Shown here: piece after piece, positions 11,084-21,882 of the stretch
Layout: the number at the start of each line of letters is the position of its first letter
How positions within the stretch are numbered: the first letter of the stretch is position 1
Assembly: GCF_047511655.1 (NCBI RefSeq)
Contig: NC_133390.1
Coordinates: 160,143,583-160,207,582 of the forward strand
From: Castor canadensis
Taxonomy: Eukaryota; Chordata; Mammalia; Rodentia; Castoridae
Direction: 5' to 3'
Length of the DNA: 64,000 nucleotides
Notes under the pieces: generated by a model
Databases searched by the model: none
The model's input: the letters and a program-made list of their open reading frames with translations, nothing else
Told to the model about the DNA's origin: nothing
Program-made: the position numbers and the translations under genes

Positions 11084-11839
11084 GATATGGAAGAGTAAAC
11101 TGGTTCAGAAGAATTTCCCTTGAGGACAGGGTACCTCTGGGGCAACCTCCTTCCACAGGTCCACCTAGGAAGGTGTTTGTCAGGATTTATTTCACCATAC
11201 TCAGCTGCCCAGGCATCCAAGAGGCCAATGTGGCCACCGTCCAAGAGGGTCCAGCACTGCTCAGGCTGGTGGCAGACCTTGGCATTGTCCATGATATGCT
11301 GGGTTTCTCAGGAATCCAAAATGCAAGAGTCAGGGGGTTGTAGAGGCTTCCACACAGATTGCAAAAGAAGGTATGGGAGGCCAGGCAACCCTTGAGAAGG
11401 TGATGCATGAAACTGGGGGTAAAGCCTAAGCTGCAATGAAGATCCCAGAGTGTTGAATATGCCAGGAATGTAGAATGTCTGCAAAGGAAAGCCACAGGCA
11501 ATGAGAAGCCAGCCCAGGAGATCAGCCATGTGGCCTGAAGCCAGCAAGGCCACACGGCAGGGCTGCCCAAGCCCACTGGAGCTCAAATCATGACACCACA
11601 TCCCAGATGGTGGACATGGAGCTGGAGGGTTTGATGTTTGCCCTGCTGGGTTTCAGTCTTGCTTTGGTCTGATCCTTCCTTCCTGTTTTGATATTCCTTC
11701 ATTTGGGGATGCAAATGTTTAGTCTGGACCATTATATCTTGGATGTGTAGAACTTTCTTTTGCTTTTATAGCACTCACAGCTAATAGTTGCCTTGAGTCT
11801 CAAAGGAGACTTTGAAGTGAACTCCTCTCCTCATCTCTC

Positions 11840-12120
11840 CACCCAGGCAACAACTGCTGTACATTTTGTACATTTCTTTGGCTTTTCTAGAGTTTTATTA
11901 CTGTGTCTGGCTTCTTTCATTTGGCATAACGTTTTTAAGACTCCCCCATGTTGCTGTGCACAGCAGCAGTTTCTTCCTGCTGCGTGGCCTTTACCAGCAC
12001 AGACAGGATCGATTCATTTATCCTCTCACAGTCTTGGGTTGCTTATAGTTTGGGGCCATTAGGAATAAAAGCTGCATGAACATTCATCTATATGTCTACA
12101 TGGGCACACGCTTTGTCCTC
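11840..12120 (-). mobile_element. L1 3'-end remnant
   Basis: GGCTTCTTTCATTTGGCATA ... AGCTGCATGAACATTCATC is the complement of an old L1 3' region. Confidence 0.6.
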
Positions 12121-12365
12121 TACCAAAAGTGACAGATTTCTCTGTGGTGCTTCCTGTCACTCCATGCAAAATCTAAGTATTTTCTCGCTGTGGCTGTGAG
12201 CTACCACAGAAGCCAGTGTCTCCCATATGAAACACACACACTGGTGTTTGAGAAGCACGAATGTGGGAACTGCAGAAGTCATAAAATGTGACCAGTGAAG
12301 TTTTTCCTGTAACCTTGCCTTACTATTTGTCAAGCATACTACGAAGCACAGGCTGAGAGTGTGTG

Positions 12366-12450
12366 TGTTTGTTTGTTTGTTTGTTTGTAGCTGGGGATGG
12401 AACCCTGGGCCTCCCACATGCTCTCCCACTGAGCGACCTCCCTAGCCCGT
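12366..12450 (-). repeat. Classical ID element
   Basis: (GTTT)n tail, then GGGGATGGAACCCTGGGCCT. Confidence 0.8.
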
Positions 12451-12454
12451 TCTG

Positions 12455-12720
12455 TCAGTTATCTCTCACAACAGCCTTGGGAAGAAACAGGTTGTTATTC
12501 TCATTTCCTAGATGGGAAGCTGGGCCCAGGGCAAGAGGGAATGACCCAAAGCACAGAGTCCACTAGAGTCCAACGGCATCCCAGGGCAAGGGCCTGAGGA
12601 ACCAGCTCCACCACTACCTGGCTGATATCCTCCCTGGGCCTATGTTTGACAATTCAGTCAGTACTGACAGTGTCTGAGTCTCTTCTGGAAAGTCCTAACT
12701 TCAAATATTCTGCTCACACA
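12455..12720. repeat. MIR remnants
   Basis: 12455-12545 resembles MIR on the minus strand, and 12570-12720 resembles MIR on the plus strand. Both are weak. Confidence 0.45.
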
Positions 12721-12786
12721 AATAATCCAAATGTCCAGGAAATGCCAGTATTTCACCCAAACACAGCAAAGTCAGAACACCCCACA

Positions 12787-12873
12787 TGGGCAGGGCATGG
12801 TGACACCACATGCCTGTAGTCCCAGAGAAGTACGACGATCACTCAAGCTCATGAGTTCAAGACCAGCCTAGGC

Positions 12874-12905
<32 letters not shown>

Positions 12906-12927
12906 CTCCTCTTAAAACAACAAACAA
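12787..12927 (+). repeat. B1-like SINE with (AG)n tail
   Basis: CATGCCTGTAGTCCCAG followed by a GA microsatellite at 12875-12904. Confidence 0.85.
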
Positions 12928-13734
12928 AACAAAAACAGAAAGAAATCCCCACATGAGCAGGCACATGGAAGGAGGAGCTTTCTTCCATAATTTTTGGCCC
13001 CCACACTCTTCTGAAGTCACCCAGGGCTTAACCAAGAGGGACAGTTAGAGCCTTACCCTGAAGGTCCAAAGGAATAGCAAACAAAAGCAGCCATTAAATA
13101 GTTCTGCAGGAGACAGAGGGTGAGATGTATCTTTGCTCTAGAGAGAAGGGGGTCGAGGGAGGGAAGGAGGGCTGGACAAGGGAAGGAAGAGGGGAGCAAG
13201 AGCAGGTATGGCAGGCTGGGTGCTGTCAGGAAGAGACATCCACCTTGGATGGAGGGACATCCAAGGATGGAGAAGGTGGAGAGTGGAGGGGCACCATAGA
13301 GCACAGCTTCCCCTCCCTCTCCTGCAGTGGCTTACTGTGTTAGCAAAATCTGGTGAGGGTGGGGCCTGAGGGGAGGCTGTAGAGATGAGGGTGGGCAGTG
13401 GGCAAGCACACCCCACAGCACAGATGCCAGGGAGTGGGGGTGGGGTGGGGAGGGGGCTTCTGAGAATCTTCAAGCACCCTGGGAAGGCCTTGGAACTGTA
13501 TTTCAGCAAGATCCAGAGCAGGAAGACCCAGCAACACAGCACACCTAGGTGGGTCCAGGTGGGTGAGTGCAGGGGCTCAAGACACCTAAGGACACACCTC
13601 AGAGGCCAGGCAGTCCATGTGGGGAAGTAGCAAGGGCTAGAAGTCAGACTACTGGGGTTTAAAATACTATGTCCTTCTAAAGAGGGACATTTTAGAATGA
13701 GAAAGGAGGCAATCACTCAGGAAGAGGTGAAAGT
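12928..13734. other. Intergenic, nothing recognised
   Basis: G/A-rich single-copy-looking sequence. The 192-codon minus-strand frame (13138-13716) is Pro/Ser/Leu-rich, resembles no protein I know and looks like a compositional artefact. Confidence 0.5.
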
Positions 13735-13942
13735 TTAAAAGTTACATGTACCTAACAGCAGAACACCAATAGATGCGAGGCAAAGACTGACAGAAATGAA
13801 AGGAGAAATGGACAGGTGAACAGGCATGGTGGCATGCATCAATACCTCCGCCTGCCAATCACAGACTGAACTGGACACGGAATCAACAAGAAAACAGAGG
13901 CCTTGAACACCACCAACTCCTAGACCTAACACACATCAACAG
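13735..13942 (+). mobile_element. L1 ORF2 remnant
   Basis: ATGTACCTAACAGCAGAACA ... CTGACAGAAATGAAAGG, then an asparagine/isoleucine-type L1 segment. Degenerate. Confidence 0.6.
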
Positions 13943-14152
13943 ATAGGGTCTCTTCCCATGGTCAGCCTGGATTGAGATCCTACTTGTACCTCTTGGGTAG
14001 CTAGGATTACAAATATACACCACTTCTGGCTTATTTGTTGAGTTGTGGATCTCCCTACATTTTTGCCTGGGCTGGCTTCAAACCTCGATCCCCGTAATCT
14101 CTGTTTCCCTAGTAGCTGGAATTATAGGTATGTACCACTACACCTGGCCCCA
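13943..14152 (-). repeat. Two B1-like units (trimer without ID part)
   Basis: Two consecutive minus-strand B1-like units separated by the TTGTTGAGTTGTGGATCTCC linker. Confidence 0.7.
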
Positions 14153-14217
14153 AACACTGGTTCTTTGAAAAAAAATTTTTTTAAACAAATCATTAGCTAG
14201 ATTGAACAAGAAAAAAA

Positions 14218-14326
14218 GAGAGAGAGAGAGAGAGAGAATGTGTGTGTGTGTGTGGCTAGAGATGGAACCCAAGGCTCACATATGCTAAGCAATTGTGGTC
14301 TACCCCTGAGCTACATTCCCAGCCCA
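14218..14326 (-). repeat. ID element with (GA)n(TG)n tail
   Basis: GA and TG dinucleotide runs (14218-14253), then the complement of ID (GAGATGGAACCCAAGGCTC). Confidence 0.8.
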
Positions 14327-14344
14327 TGGAGAAGACTTTTCAAG

Positions 14345-14475
14345 ACTTCATACTCAATGAAGAAGGAAGGAAGCAGGAAGAGTAAGGAGGAAGGAGAAGA
14401 AAGAGGGAAGGATGGAGGAAAGGAAGAGAGGAATGGAGGGAGGGAGGGAGGAAAGAAGGAAAAAACAAAGAAAAC
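14345..14475 (+). repeat. GGAA-rich tract
   Basis: Purine-rich low-complexity sequence (AAGG/AGGA units). Confidence 0.85.
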
Positions 14476-14519
14476 ATTTTAAAAGGGAGAAAACTCAAAA
14501 TTCCTAGACTCAGGAATGG

Positions 14520-14645
14520 AAGAGGTCACATTTCTATCAACCTCGGAGATAACTCCATCTCCGCCAATGAGCAGTTGTGTAACCCTGGGCAGATTACTTC
14601 ACCTCTCTGGGCCTTCATTTTCTCTTCTTTAAAAACATACTTTTT
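14520..14645 (+). repeat. MIR
   Basis: GAGCAGTTGTGTAACCCTGG then CACCTCTCTGGGCCTTCATT matches the MIR core. Confidence 0.8.
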
Positions 14646-14859
14646 TTCTTCAAGAATCATGAAGAAGAGCAAGCGAAAGGACCAGATGTCAACAACCCAA
14701 CCAAGGGAGAGCAGTCCCTGCCACTCCTCCAGAGGCCACACAACCAGCTCTCCCCTTCTTCCCCCGCCAGTGCTTCTGCCCACCTGCCTTCAAAATGTAG
14801 CATCAACCAGCGCCTCCCCCACGCACCCTGGTTGGTGCAGGTTACGGCCCCACTCCCCA

Positions 14860-15070
14860 CCACCCATGTCGACTCTCACCTCAATCCCAGACAAGCTTTT
14901 AAGGTGTCAGACACTTGCCTCCCCTCTCCTGCTCTCTCCAGTGACTTCCTGTCACAAACTGCCCTGCACAGCCTGGCCCCAGACCCTCTGCCCTCAAACT
15001 CTCCCAGCTTCCTCTGTCTCAGGGTCTTGCTACTTCCAACTCCTCTGCAGCAAAGCCACCATTTCTAATT
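14860..15070 (+). repeat. L2-like remnant
   Basis: CCAGTGACTTCCTGTCAC ... CACAGCCTGGCCCCAG is typical L2 3' wording. The 220-codon frame covering it is not a gene. Confidence 0.5.
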
Positions 15071-15074
15071 CATC

Positions 15075-15630
15075 CAAGACTATGCTGTGTGCCTCAGCCC
15101 AGGAGTCTGAGACTAGCCTGGGCAACACAGAAGGAAGGGAAAAGGCCCTGGTGACCATCAGCCCCAAGACGGCGCCTGGGAGGCAGGAGCTGCGTTTCCC
15201 ATACTACTTTTTCCTCCGGTGCCTGAGCAGAACCTAGCACACAGAAAGTGATCAGTATCTGTCAAAGCACAACTGAAAGCTCAGGAACAAGGCCACAGAC
15301 AAATAGGACTTTGTGTCTGGTGTGGTGTAAAGGTGGCATCCCAAAACGGAGAATAAAGGGTGCTGGACCCATTAATTGGGATGCCACATGGGAGAACAAC
15401 CAAGCTGAAGAGGTGCACTTGTCACGGGTATGTAACTCAGTTCCCTCCTGCGACGCCACGGAAACGATCACAGGGGGCGCCTCAAAGCACAGGCGCTCAG
15501 AAAGACAATGGGACAAGGGACCACCACAAAATTCTGAAGCCAGAAGGCTCAAGGACAAGTGGTGACACACCTGCAAAGCCAAGCGGGTGAGGAGGAAAGT
15601 GAACCTATGACCTGCTCGGCACCACAGCAC
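15075..15630. other. Intergenic, nothing recognised
   Basis: Mostly single-copy-looking sequence; a short B1-like scrap at 15098-15130. Confidence 0.5.
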
Positions 15631-15631
15631 T

Positions 15632-15893
15632 TTTTTCCCCAGTGCTGGATATGGAACCCAGAGCCTTGCACATGGTAAGCAAGTGCTCCACTACTGAGCT
15701 CCACCCAACTCTTTTTTTCTTTTTTTTTTTTTGCGGTACTGAGGTTTGAACTCAGGGCCTACTCCACCAGCCCTTTTTCGTGATGGGCTTTATCAAGATA
15801 GGGTCTTGAGAACTATTTGCCCGGGGCTGGCTACGAACCGCAATCCTCCTGATCTTTGCCTCCTGAGTAGCTTGAGCTACTGGCACCTGGCCC
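15632..15893 (-). repeat. ID element followed by Dimer-I SINE
   Basis: ID complement at 15632-15710 and Dimer-I complement at 15713-15893. Confidence 0.9.
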
Positions 15894-16013
15894 ACCACAG
15901 AATCTTTAAGATTCTCTGGAATCAGTGGCACCTCTCTAAGAGGTACAGGTGAGGAGGGGGGGAAGCACAGGAAGGAAGAATGGTAGAAGAGAGTTTGCAG
16001 AACTCATTATGGG

Positions 16014-16231
16014 AGGGGCATGGTGGTTCACACCTATAATCCTAGCTACTTGGGAGACTGAGGCACAAAGATCACTTGAGCCCACAAGTTTGAGAAAAGC
16101 CTGGGCAACACAGTGAGACCCTGTCCCAAAATAAAGTGAAAAAAGGGTTGGGGATAGAGTGCAGTGGTAGAGCGCTTGCCTAGCATGTGCAACTCTGATA
16201 CTGCAAAAAATAAAATAAATTAATAAATAAA
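16014..16231 (+). repeat. B1-like plus classical ID dimer
   Basis: B1-like unit, short A-rich linker, then an ID unit with AGTGGTAGAGCGCTTGCCTA. Confidence 0.85.
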
Positions 16232-16555
16232 TGGCAACAGACTCCTAGATCCTACCCCCAGATCCTATGGCTACAATCCAGACCCTGGCAGAAGAGCAGG
16301 AAGAGGGTGAACACAGGAGAGGGAGAAGATACCACCATCAGGCAGGTTACATGTTCACGTGCTGACTGTGGAGCATGTCTACATCCTCAGTCCTCTGCCT
16401 CCAGTCAACTCTGGGACCGTGCCAGCAAGGCACAGACCTCATGACTGAGATGTGAAGATGCCCTCAGGCCTTCATTCCCACCCTAGTCATGTCCCAAAAG
16501 TCACAGGACGATAGAAAAATTAGACTCCTATCATAGCATACCAAGAAATTCCAAA
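16232..16555. other. Intergenic, nothing recognised
   Basis: Single-copy-looking sequence without open frames of note. Confidence 0.5.
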
Positions 16556-16735
16556 CCAGACACCGGTGGCTCACACCTGTAATCCTGGCTACCCAGATAT
16601 CAGGAGGATCACAGATCAAAGCCAGCACAGGCAAATAGTTCACAAGACCCTATCTCAAAAAAACCCTTCACAAAAAAGGGCTGTGGAGTGGCTCAAGGTG
16701 TAGGCCCTGAGTTCAAGCTCCCCCCCCCACACACA
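16556..16735 (+). repeat. Dimer-I SINE
   Basis: Standard Dimer-I ending in a C-run and CACACA. Confidence 0.9.
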
Positions 16736-16740
16736 GAAAT

Positions 16741-17075
16741 TCTAGCTGGGCGAGGGTGGCTCACATCTATAATCCTAGCAGAGGCAGAGATTGGGAGGAT
16801 CATGATTCAGAGTCAGCCAGGGCAAAAAGTTCACTAGATCCCATATCCCATCTCAACCAATGGCTGATTGAGCCAAAAAGTTTGTGAGAGTCCGCGTCAC
16901 TGGAAAAAAGCTGCGTGTGGGGTACATGTCTGCTATTCCAGCTATACTAGGCAACCCTATCTCAAAAATAACCAGAGCAAAAAAGTGCTGGAGGCCTGGC
17001 TCAAGTAGTAGAGCTCTTATCTAGCAGGTACAAAACCCTGAGTTAAAAATCCCAGTGCCACAAAAAAAGAAAAAA
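16741..17075 (+). repeat. Trimeric SINE
   Basis: B1-like, linker ATCTCAACCAATGGCTG, second B1-like (GCTGCGTGTGGGGTACATG), then ID-like unit. Confidence 0.8.
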
Positions 17076-17092
17076 GAAATGAAATTCTAGGA

Positions 17093-17300
17093 TGCAGTAG
17101 GTGACATGCATCCACAATCCCAACTACTTGGGAGGCTCAGACAGGAGGATTGTGAGTTTGAGGCCAGTGTGGGCTACATAGTGAGACCTTGTCTCAAAAT
17201 AAATTTAGTCTATGCCTTGCACACAGGAGACACTGGGTTCAGAAAGAAAGAAACGGAAGGGAGGGAGGGAGAGAGGGAGGAAGAGAAGGAGGGAGGAAGG
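17093..17300 (+). repeat. B1-like SINE with GGGA tract
   Basis: B1-like to 17200, then a purine-rich stretch to about 17300. Confidence 0.8.
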
Positions 17301-17399
17301 AATTCTAGTTTATTGAAGATGCAAGAAGATTCTAGAAATTTCTAGAGAAGAAAAAGCAGGTCACATACAAAGTGTCAGTAATCAAAATGACTTGGGACT

Positions 17400-18860
17400 T
17401 CCCAAATGCAATACTGAAAGCTAAAAGATAATGGAGCAGTACCTTCAAAGTCTGAAGGAACTCTGGGAACATACTCAGAACTGACAACAGGACCCCAAAC
17501 AGATGGTTGCACACCAATGTCCACAGCAGCATTGCTCACAAAAGCCAAAGCTGAGAACTGGAGGTGTGACTCAAGCGTTAGGTGTGGTTCTAAGTGATAG
17601 AGCATTTGCAAGCATGAAGCCCTGAGTTCAAATGCCAGTCCCACCAAAAAAAGAGAAAAGGCTAGCAAGCTGGGCACGGTGGCTCATGCCTGCAACCCTA
17701 GCTACTCAGGAGGCATATGCAGGAGGACTGCAAATTCGAGGACAACATGGGCAAAGTTAAAGCCTCAAAAGGGCTTGGGGTGGGGCTGGGAGAGCACTTG
17801 CCTGGAATGCGCAAGGCCCTGTATTCAATCCCCAATTCTGAAAAGAAAAGAAAGGAAGGAATGAGCATGTCTGTAATCTCAGCACTTTGGAGGCTGGAGC
17901 AGGAGGATCCCAAGTTTGAAGCCAGCCTGAGCTACAAAGTGAGACCTTGTCTCATAAAACAAAAAACAAGAGCCGAGAGCTGGAGGCTCATGTCTGCAAC
18001 CTTAGATACTTACTTGGGAGGCTGAAGTTGGGAAGATCGAGGTTCCAGGCCAGCCTGAAAAATAGTTCACAAGACCCCCATTTCCAAAATAACCAGGGCA
18101 AAATGGACTGGAGGTGTGGCTCAAGTGGCAGAGCAAGTGTGAAGCCCTGAATTTAAACCCCAGTCCCACCAAAAGCCAAACCAACCAAAAAAACCCCAAA
18201 ACACAAAACACACACAAAAAGGAATGAAAATGCCAGGTGCCTGTGGCTCACACCTGTAATCCTAGCTACTCAGGAGGAAGAGATCGGGATGATTATGGAT
18301 CAAAGCCAGCCTGGTCAAATAGTGTGCAAGACCCTATCTCAAGAAAACCCTTCACAAAAAAGGGCTGGTGGAGTGGCTCAAGGGTAGGCCCTGAGTTCAA
18401 ACCACAGTATGGTGGAATGAAATTCTAACACATACTACCACAAGGATGGATGCTGACATTACGCTACATGAAAGAAGTCAGTCAAAAAGACAGCACTGTG
18501 TGATTCCACCTCCACACAGGAGGCTCCTAGAGACAGAAGAATGTGGTTACCAACAGCTGGGGCAGGGATGGCAAGCCAAACCTTCTGGAGATGGAGGTTG
18601 GGGATTGTTGTACAACAATGTGGACATACCTAATACCCTTGAAAAATGGCTAAAATGGTGAACTTCATGTTATGTACATTTTACCACAACAAAAAATCTG
18701 AAGAAAAGCAGCAATATACTTCTCTTACACACTGCTGATGGGAGTGCAAATGCAGGGGCTTTACATGACCGTCCTCTTATGGAATGAGCCCTGTTAGACA
18801 GCAGAACTAGAATCAATCCAGATGGACAGCAAATGGATAGTAAGAACAACTGGTACAGCA
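17400..18860 (+). mobile_element. L1 ORF2 end/3'UTR remnant split by SINEs
   Basis: 17440-17550 (ACACCAATGTCCACAGCAGC) continues at 18415-18860 (GAAATTCTAACACATACTAC, then TTGTTGTACAACAATGTGGA) as in a sense L1. About 860 bases of SINEs lie between. Confidence 0.7.
17551..18413 (+). repeat. Five SINEs in series inside the L1
   Basis: ID-like (17551-17660), B1+ID dimer (17668-17855), B1-like (17862-17966), Dimer-II (17973-18190) and Dimer-I (18233-18413), all on the plus strand. Confidence 0.85.
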
Positions 18861-18865
18861 GTCAC

Positions 18866-19600
18866 CCTCATCTGAGGTTTTGCTTTCCGAGGTTCCAGTT
18901 ATCCAAGGTCAACTACAGTCTGAAAATATTAAGTAGAAAATTCCAAGCCAGGCACTGTGGCACATGCCTGTAATCCCAGCTACTCAGGAAGCAAAGATCA
19001 GGAGGTTTGAGGTTTGAAGCCAGCCTGGGCAAATAGTTTACAAGACCCTATCTTGAAAATAATGAATAAAAAAGGACTGGTGGAGTGGCTGAAGGTGTAG
19101 GCCCTGAGTTCAAACCCCCAGTACCAAAAAAGAAAATTCCAGACATAAACAATTTTTAAGTTTTCATTTGTACGTTACTCTAAGGAGCACAATGAAATAT
19201 GCTGTCCCACTAGGTCTGTGTGAATATCCCTTAGTCCAGTGTATTCTCACTGTGTATGCCACCCTCCCATTAGTGGCCAGCAGGTCATCAGACTGACTGT
19301 GGCGATATTATAGTTCTTGCATTCAAGTAATCCTTATTTTACTTAATAATGACTTGGAAGCACAAGAGTAGTAATGTTGCAATTCGGACATGGCTAACGG
19401 GTGCCACAAAGTGCTTCCTTTAAGTGAAAAACTAAAAGCACCTGGATTAACAAGGAAAAAAAAAAATCTGTGCTGAGGTTGCCAATAACTACAGCATGAA
19501 CCTTCTATTCACAAAACTGTAAAGAAAGAAAAAGAAATTTGTGCTAGTTTTGCTGTTACACTTCAAACTGTAAATGTTATGACCTTTTTTAAGTCTTATT
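18866..19600 (+). mobile_element. Tigger-type DNA transposon remnant
   Basis: The start matches the Tigger terminal wording (TTTTGCTTTCCGAGGTTCCA and CAACTACAGTCTGAAAATAT). Further in, AATAATGACTTGGAAGCACAAG onward corresponds to the transposase start, now riddled with stops. A Dimer-I SINE sits at 18945-19130. Confidence 0.75.
18945..19130 (+). repeat. Dimer-I SINE inside Tigger
   Basis: Flanking Tigger wording resumes cleanly: ...GAAAATTCCA before and AAAATTCCAGACATAAACAA after, so AAAATTCCA may be the target duplication. Confidence 0.85.
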
Positions 19601-19848
19601 TTAGTCAAAATCAGGCTAAAGGGGAAGAAAATTTATTTCCCAAAGGGCCAGGGGAGACAAGTTATAACCAATCTTCTAGCTAAGGCTTCATCTTTGCCAA
19701 GATGTTCATCCAGAGGCAAATTCAGGTTTTGTGGGACTTGAAATTTATAATTTTTAGACCCCTCATTTAAAAAAATGTAAAATCAAATATATGAAATTTG
19801 ATTCCAACGTTGACTATTCAAAATAAGAAATGAAATTATAAATTTCTA
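19601..19848. other. Intergenic, nothing recognised
   Basis: AT-rich sequence, no repeat or gene identified. Confidence 0.5.
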
Positions 19849-19849
19849 A

Positions 19850-20026
19850 GTTAGACATAGTTATGCATGTCTATAATCCGAACACTCAGGAGACTGAGGC
19901 AGGAGGATATTGAGTTCAAAGTCAGCCTGAGCTACATAGTGAGTTGGAGGCCAGCATGGGCAACAGTCAGTTTGAGGCTAATCTGGACTATACAGTGAGA
20001 CCCTCCCTGTCTCAACAAAACAAAAT
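19850..20026 (+). repeat. Rearranged B1-like units
   Basis: A B1-like unit followed by two further partial 3' B1-like segments (GTGAGTTGGAGGCCAGC, CTATACAGTGAGACCCTCC). Confidence 0.7.
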
Positions 20027-20027
20027 A

Positions 20028-20605
20028 GCCAGGCATAGGTGACTCCAGAGGCAGATCAGGAGGATCACGGTTCGAGGCCAGCCTGGCAAATAGTTCATGA
20101 GACCCTATCTTAAAAATACTCAACACAGGGCGGGAGGTAAGGGAGAATAATGGAAAGGGTTGAATGGACCAAAGTAAAGTATACTCACAGAGGGTATACA
20201 TTGAGAAACTCCTTTGAATATGGACTTAGATATTAACAATGAAAGACAGGACTGTAAAACAGGGTAAGTGTGTTTTCTGGGGGGGGTATCTGTGTGAAGG
20301 GGAGGGTGAACAAAGGAGATTAAGGTGAGGGTATATGGTTGATGGACGTCATATACTTATACGACACAGAAACCTCTCGCAATTAAGTGGGGCGGTGGTG
20401 GGGGAATGATGGTGGGGATGATCTGACCAATGTATACTATAAGCCTATTTGGAATTGTCACAATCAATTCCCCCTTGTATAGCCAATATATCCTAATTTT
20501 TAAAGTATTCAACACAAAAAAGGGCTGGTGGAATGGCTCAAATGGTAGAGCACCTACTTAGCAAGTATGAGGCCCTGAGTTCAAACCCCAGTATCGCCAA
20601 AAAAA
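20028..20605 (+). repeat. Dimer SINE split by an insertion
   Basis: Left half 20028-20127 ends ...AAAATACTCAACACA; the right half resumes AAAGTATTCAACACA at 20502 and runs to about 20605. Confidence 0.85.
20128..20501. mobile_element. 374 bp insertion of unknown family inside a SINE
   Basis: Flanked by near-identical 15-base repeats (20113-20127 and 20502-20516, two mismatches). The insert begins GGGCGGGAGGTAAGGGAG, has G-rich then T-rich parts, and ends ATATATCCTAATTTTT. It carries no long poly(A) and no terminal inverted repeat I can see. It could be a 5'-truncated young L1 3'UTR or a non-autonomous element. Confidence 0.7.
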
Positions 20606-21880
20606 CCTCAAACATCTAACACAAAATCTAGAAAAATAACATGGTATTATTAAGTGCCTAAACCACCCTTATCAATCTTTTTGCTTCTTTTTTTGGATAT
20701 ATTCTGTATGTCTCTCTTTCTCTCTCTTTTTAATTGTTGTTGCAGAGCTAGGGATTTAACCCAGGCGCCAGTATAACCTAAGCAAGTGCTCTAAACTATA
20801 CCCCTTACACACATGGTTGACCTTGAACTCTTAGGCTCAAGTCTCAGCTTGAGTAGCTGGGATTACATGTGACTACAGAAGCCTTCTACCACAGAGCTGG
20901 GCACACTCTTTTATTGTCCTCCATATGACTGCTTTTGCACTATCAGTTCACATCGAGAAAATACGATAATTGAGACTTTATTTTAACATGTACATCTATA
21001 GTTGTATATACAATGTGTGGTAGAGTACGTTCTTGGCAGAACAAAGTGTTCCTCTTAGTACTGGTGTTAGTTAGAGCTCAGTCTTCCAGTTCTATCTGGT
21101 GTGACTGCATGTTTGGAAGACTTTTCATAGACTAGCTTCTAACCCCTTCCTTTCAAACCTGGCATACCTTCCTTTACTCATGTCCTTCTGGGGACTTACA
21201 GGACACCTTTACTTATATCATGACACCACCTCCGTTCCTGCAACTCTGAGCCATGACCACGGCACATACCGGGACAGTTATCCATCCTTGAGCCCCCTGC
21301 AGAAGTGACTACAAACCACGTACATAAGCCCAAACTAAACATTCCTAAGCCAACTTCTGGCCAGATCCACGGAGATGTCCGTGGCTCATACAAGGTCATG
21401 TGATGGAAAGGGACCGGGCAGGAAGAAAAACCACGGTGGAATGAGACAGGAGTTTGAACTGCTTACAATTAAGACTTTTTTCAGTTCATGAATTTTACAT
21501 AAATGTACAACCCCTCCCAGCATCTTAGAAGAGACATGGACCAGCAGGGTCCTCATAACACAAATGGCTTCATGGGGGAGAACTTGTCTCCAGTAAAGAA
21601 ATTCAAGGATTTCCTCAGCCCACAAAAGCCTGTCTGTTCTTGCTGTTTATAAAGCAGTAGGATCAAGAGTCCCTCCTTGGGTCATACCTCGAAACACAGC
21701 AGGAGAATTCCATGTCTTAGAAAAGCCATGGAGAACGGAAAGAAGTCAAGAAATGGTATGCAGTTCAGAGAGAAAAAAAAGAATCACGATTCTTACCTTG
21801 TGCATTAGTCCAAAATAAATTCTAGATGCAGGAAATGATCAAATGCTACGCATTAATTCATTAACAAACAAAATCATTAA
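20606..21880. other. Mostly unrecognised intergenic sequence
   Basis: A minus-strand ID fragment (20733-20800) and a minus-strand B1-like piece (20811-20880) are the only repeats I can name. 20930-21880 is single-copy-looking. Confidence 0.5.
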
Positions 21881-21882
21881 GC

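Larger units (their letters stand above)
8975..11815 (+). mobile_element. ERVL-MaLR relic: LTR end plus internal region
   Basis: 8975-9146 resembles the 3' part of a MaLR LTR (CCATGATGTTCTGCCTCACC, then CAGGTATTTTGTCACAGCC). 9329-10085, 10865-10985 and 11095-11815 read as MaLR internal sequence in the right order (TGGAGATGTGGGCTACAG, GGTGGAGGAAATTTGG, and finally TGCCCTGCTGGGTTTCAG and ATTATATCTTGGATGTG). SINEs at 9151, 9473, 10096-10860 and 10986 interrupt it. It is an old non-coding LTR retroelement; this family has no envelope gene and I see no intact open frame. The 129-codon minus frame at 11187-11576 is chance. Confidence 0.6.

Noticed and set aside
13138-13716. 192-codon minus-strand frame
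   Set aside because: Low-complexity Pro/Ser/Leu composition, no splice or promoter context, no recognised similarity.
14575-15237. 220-codon plus-strand frame
   Set aside because: Runs across MIR and L2-like repeat sequence; chance open frame.
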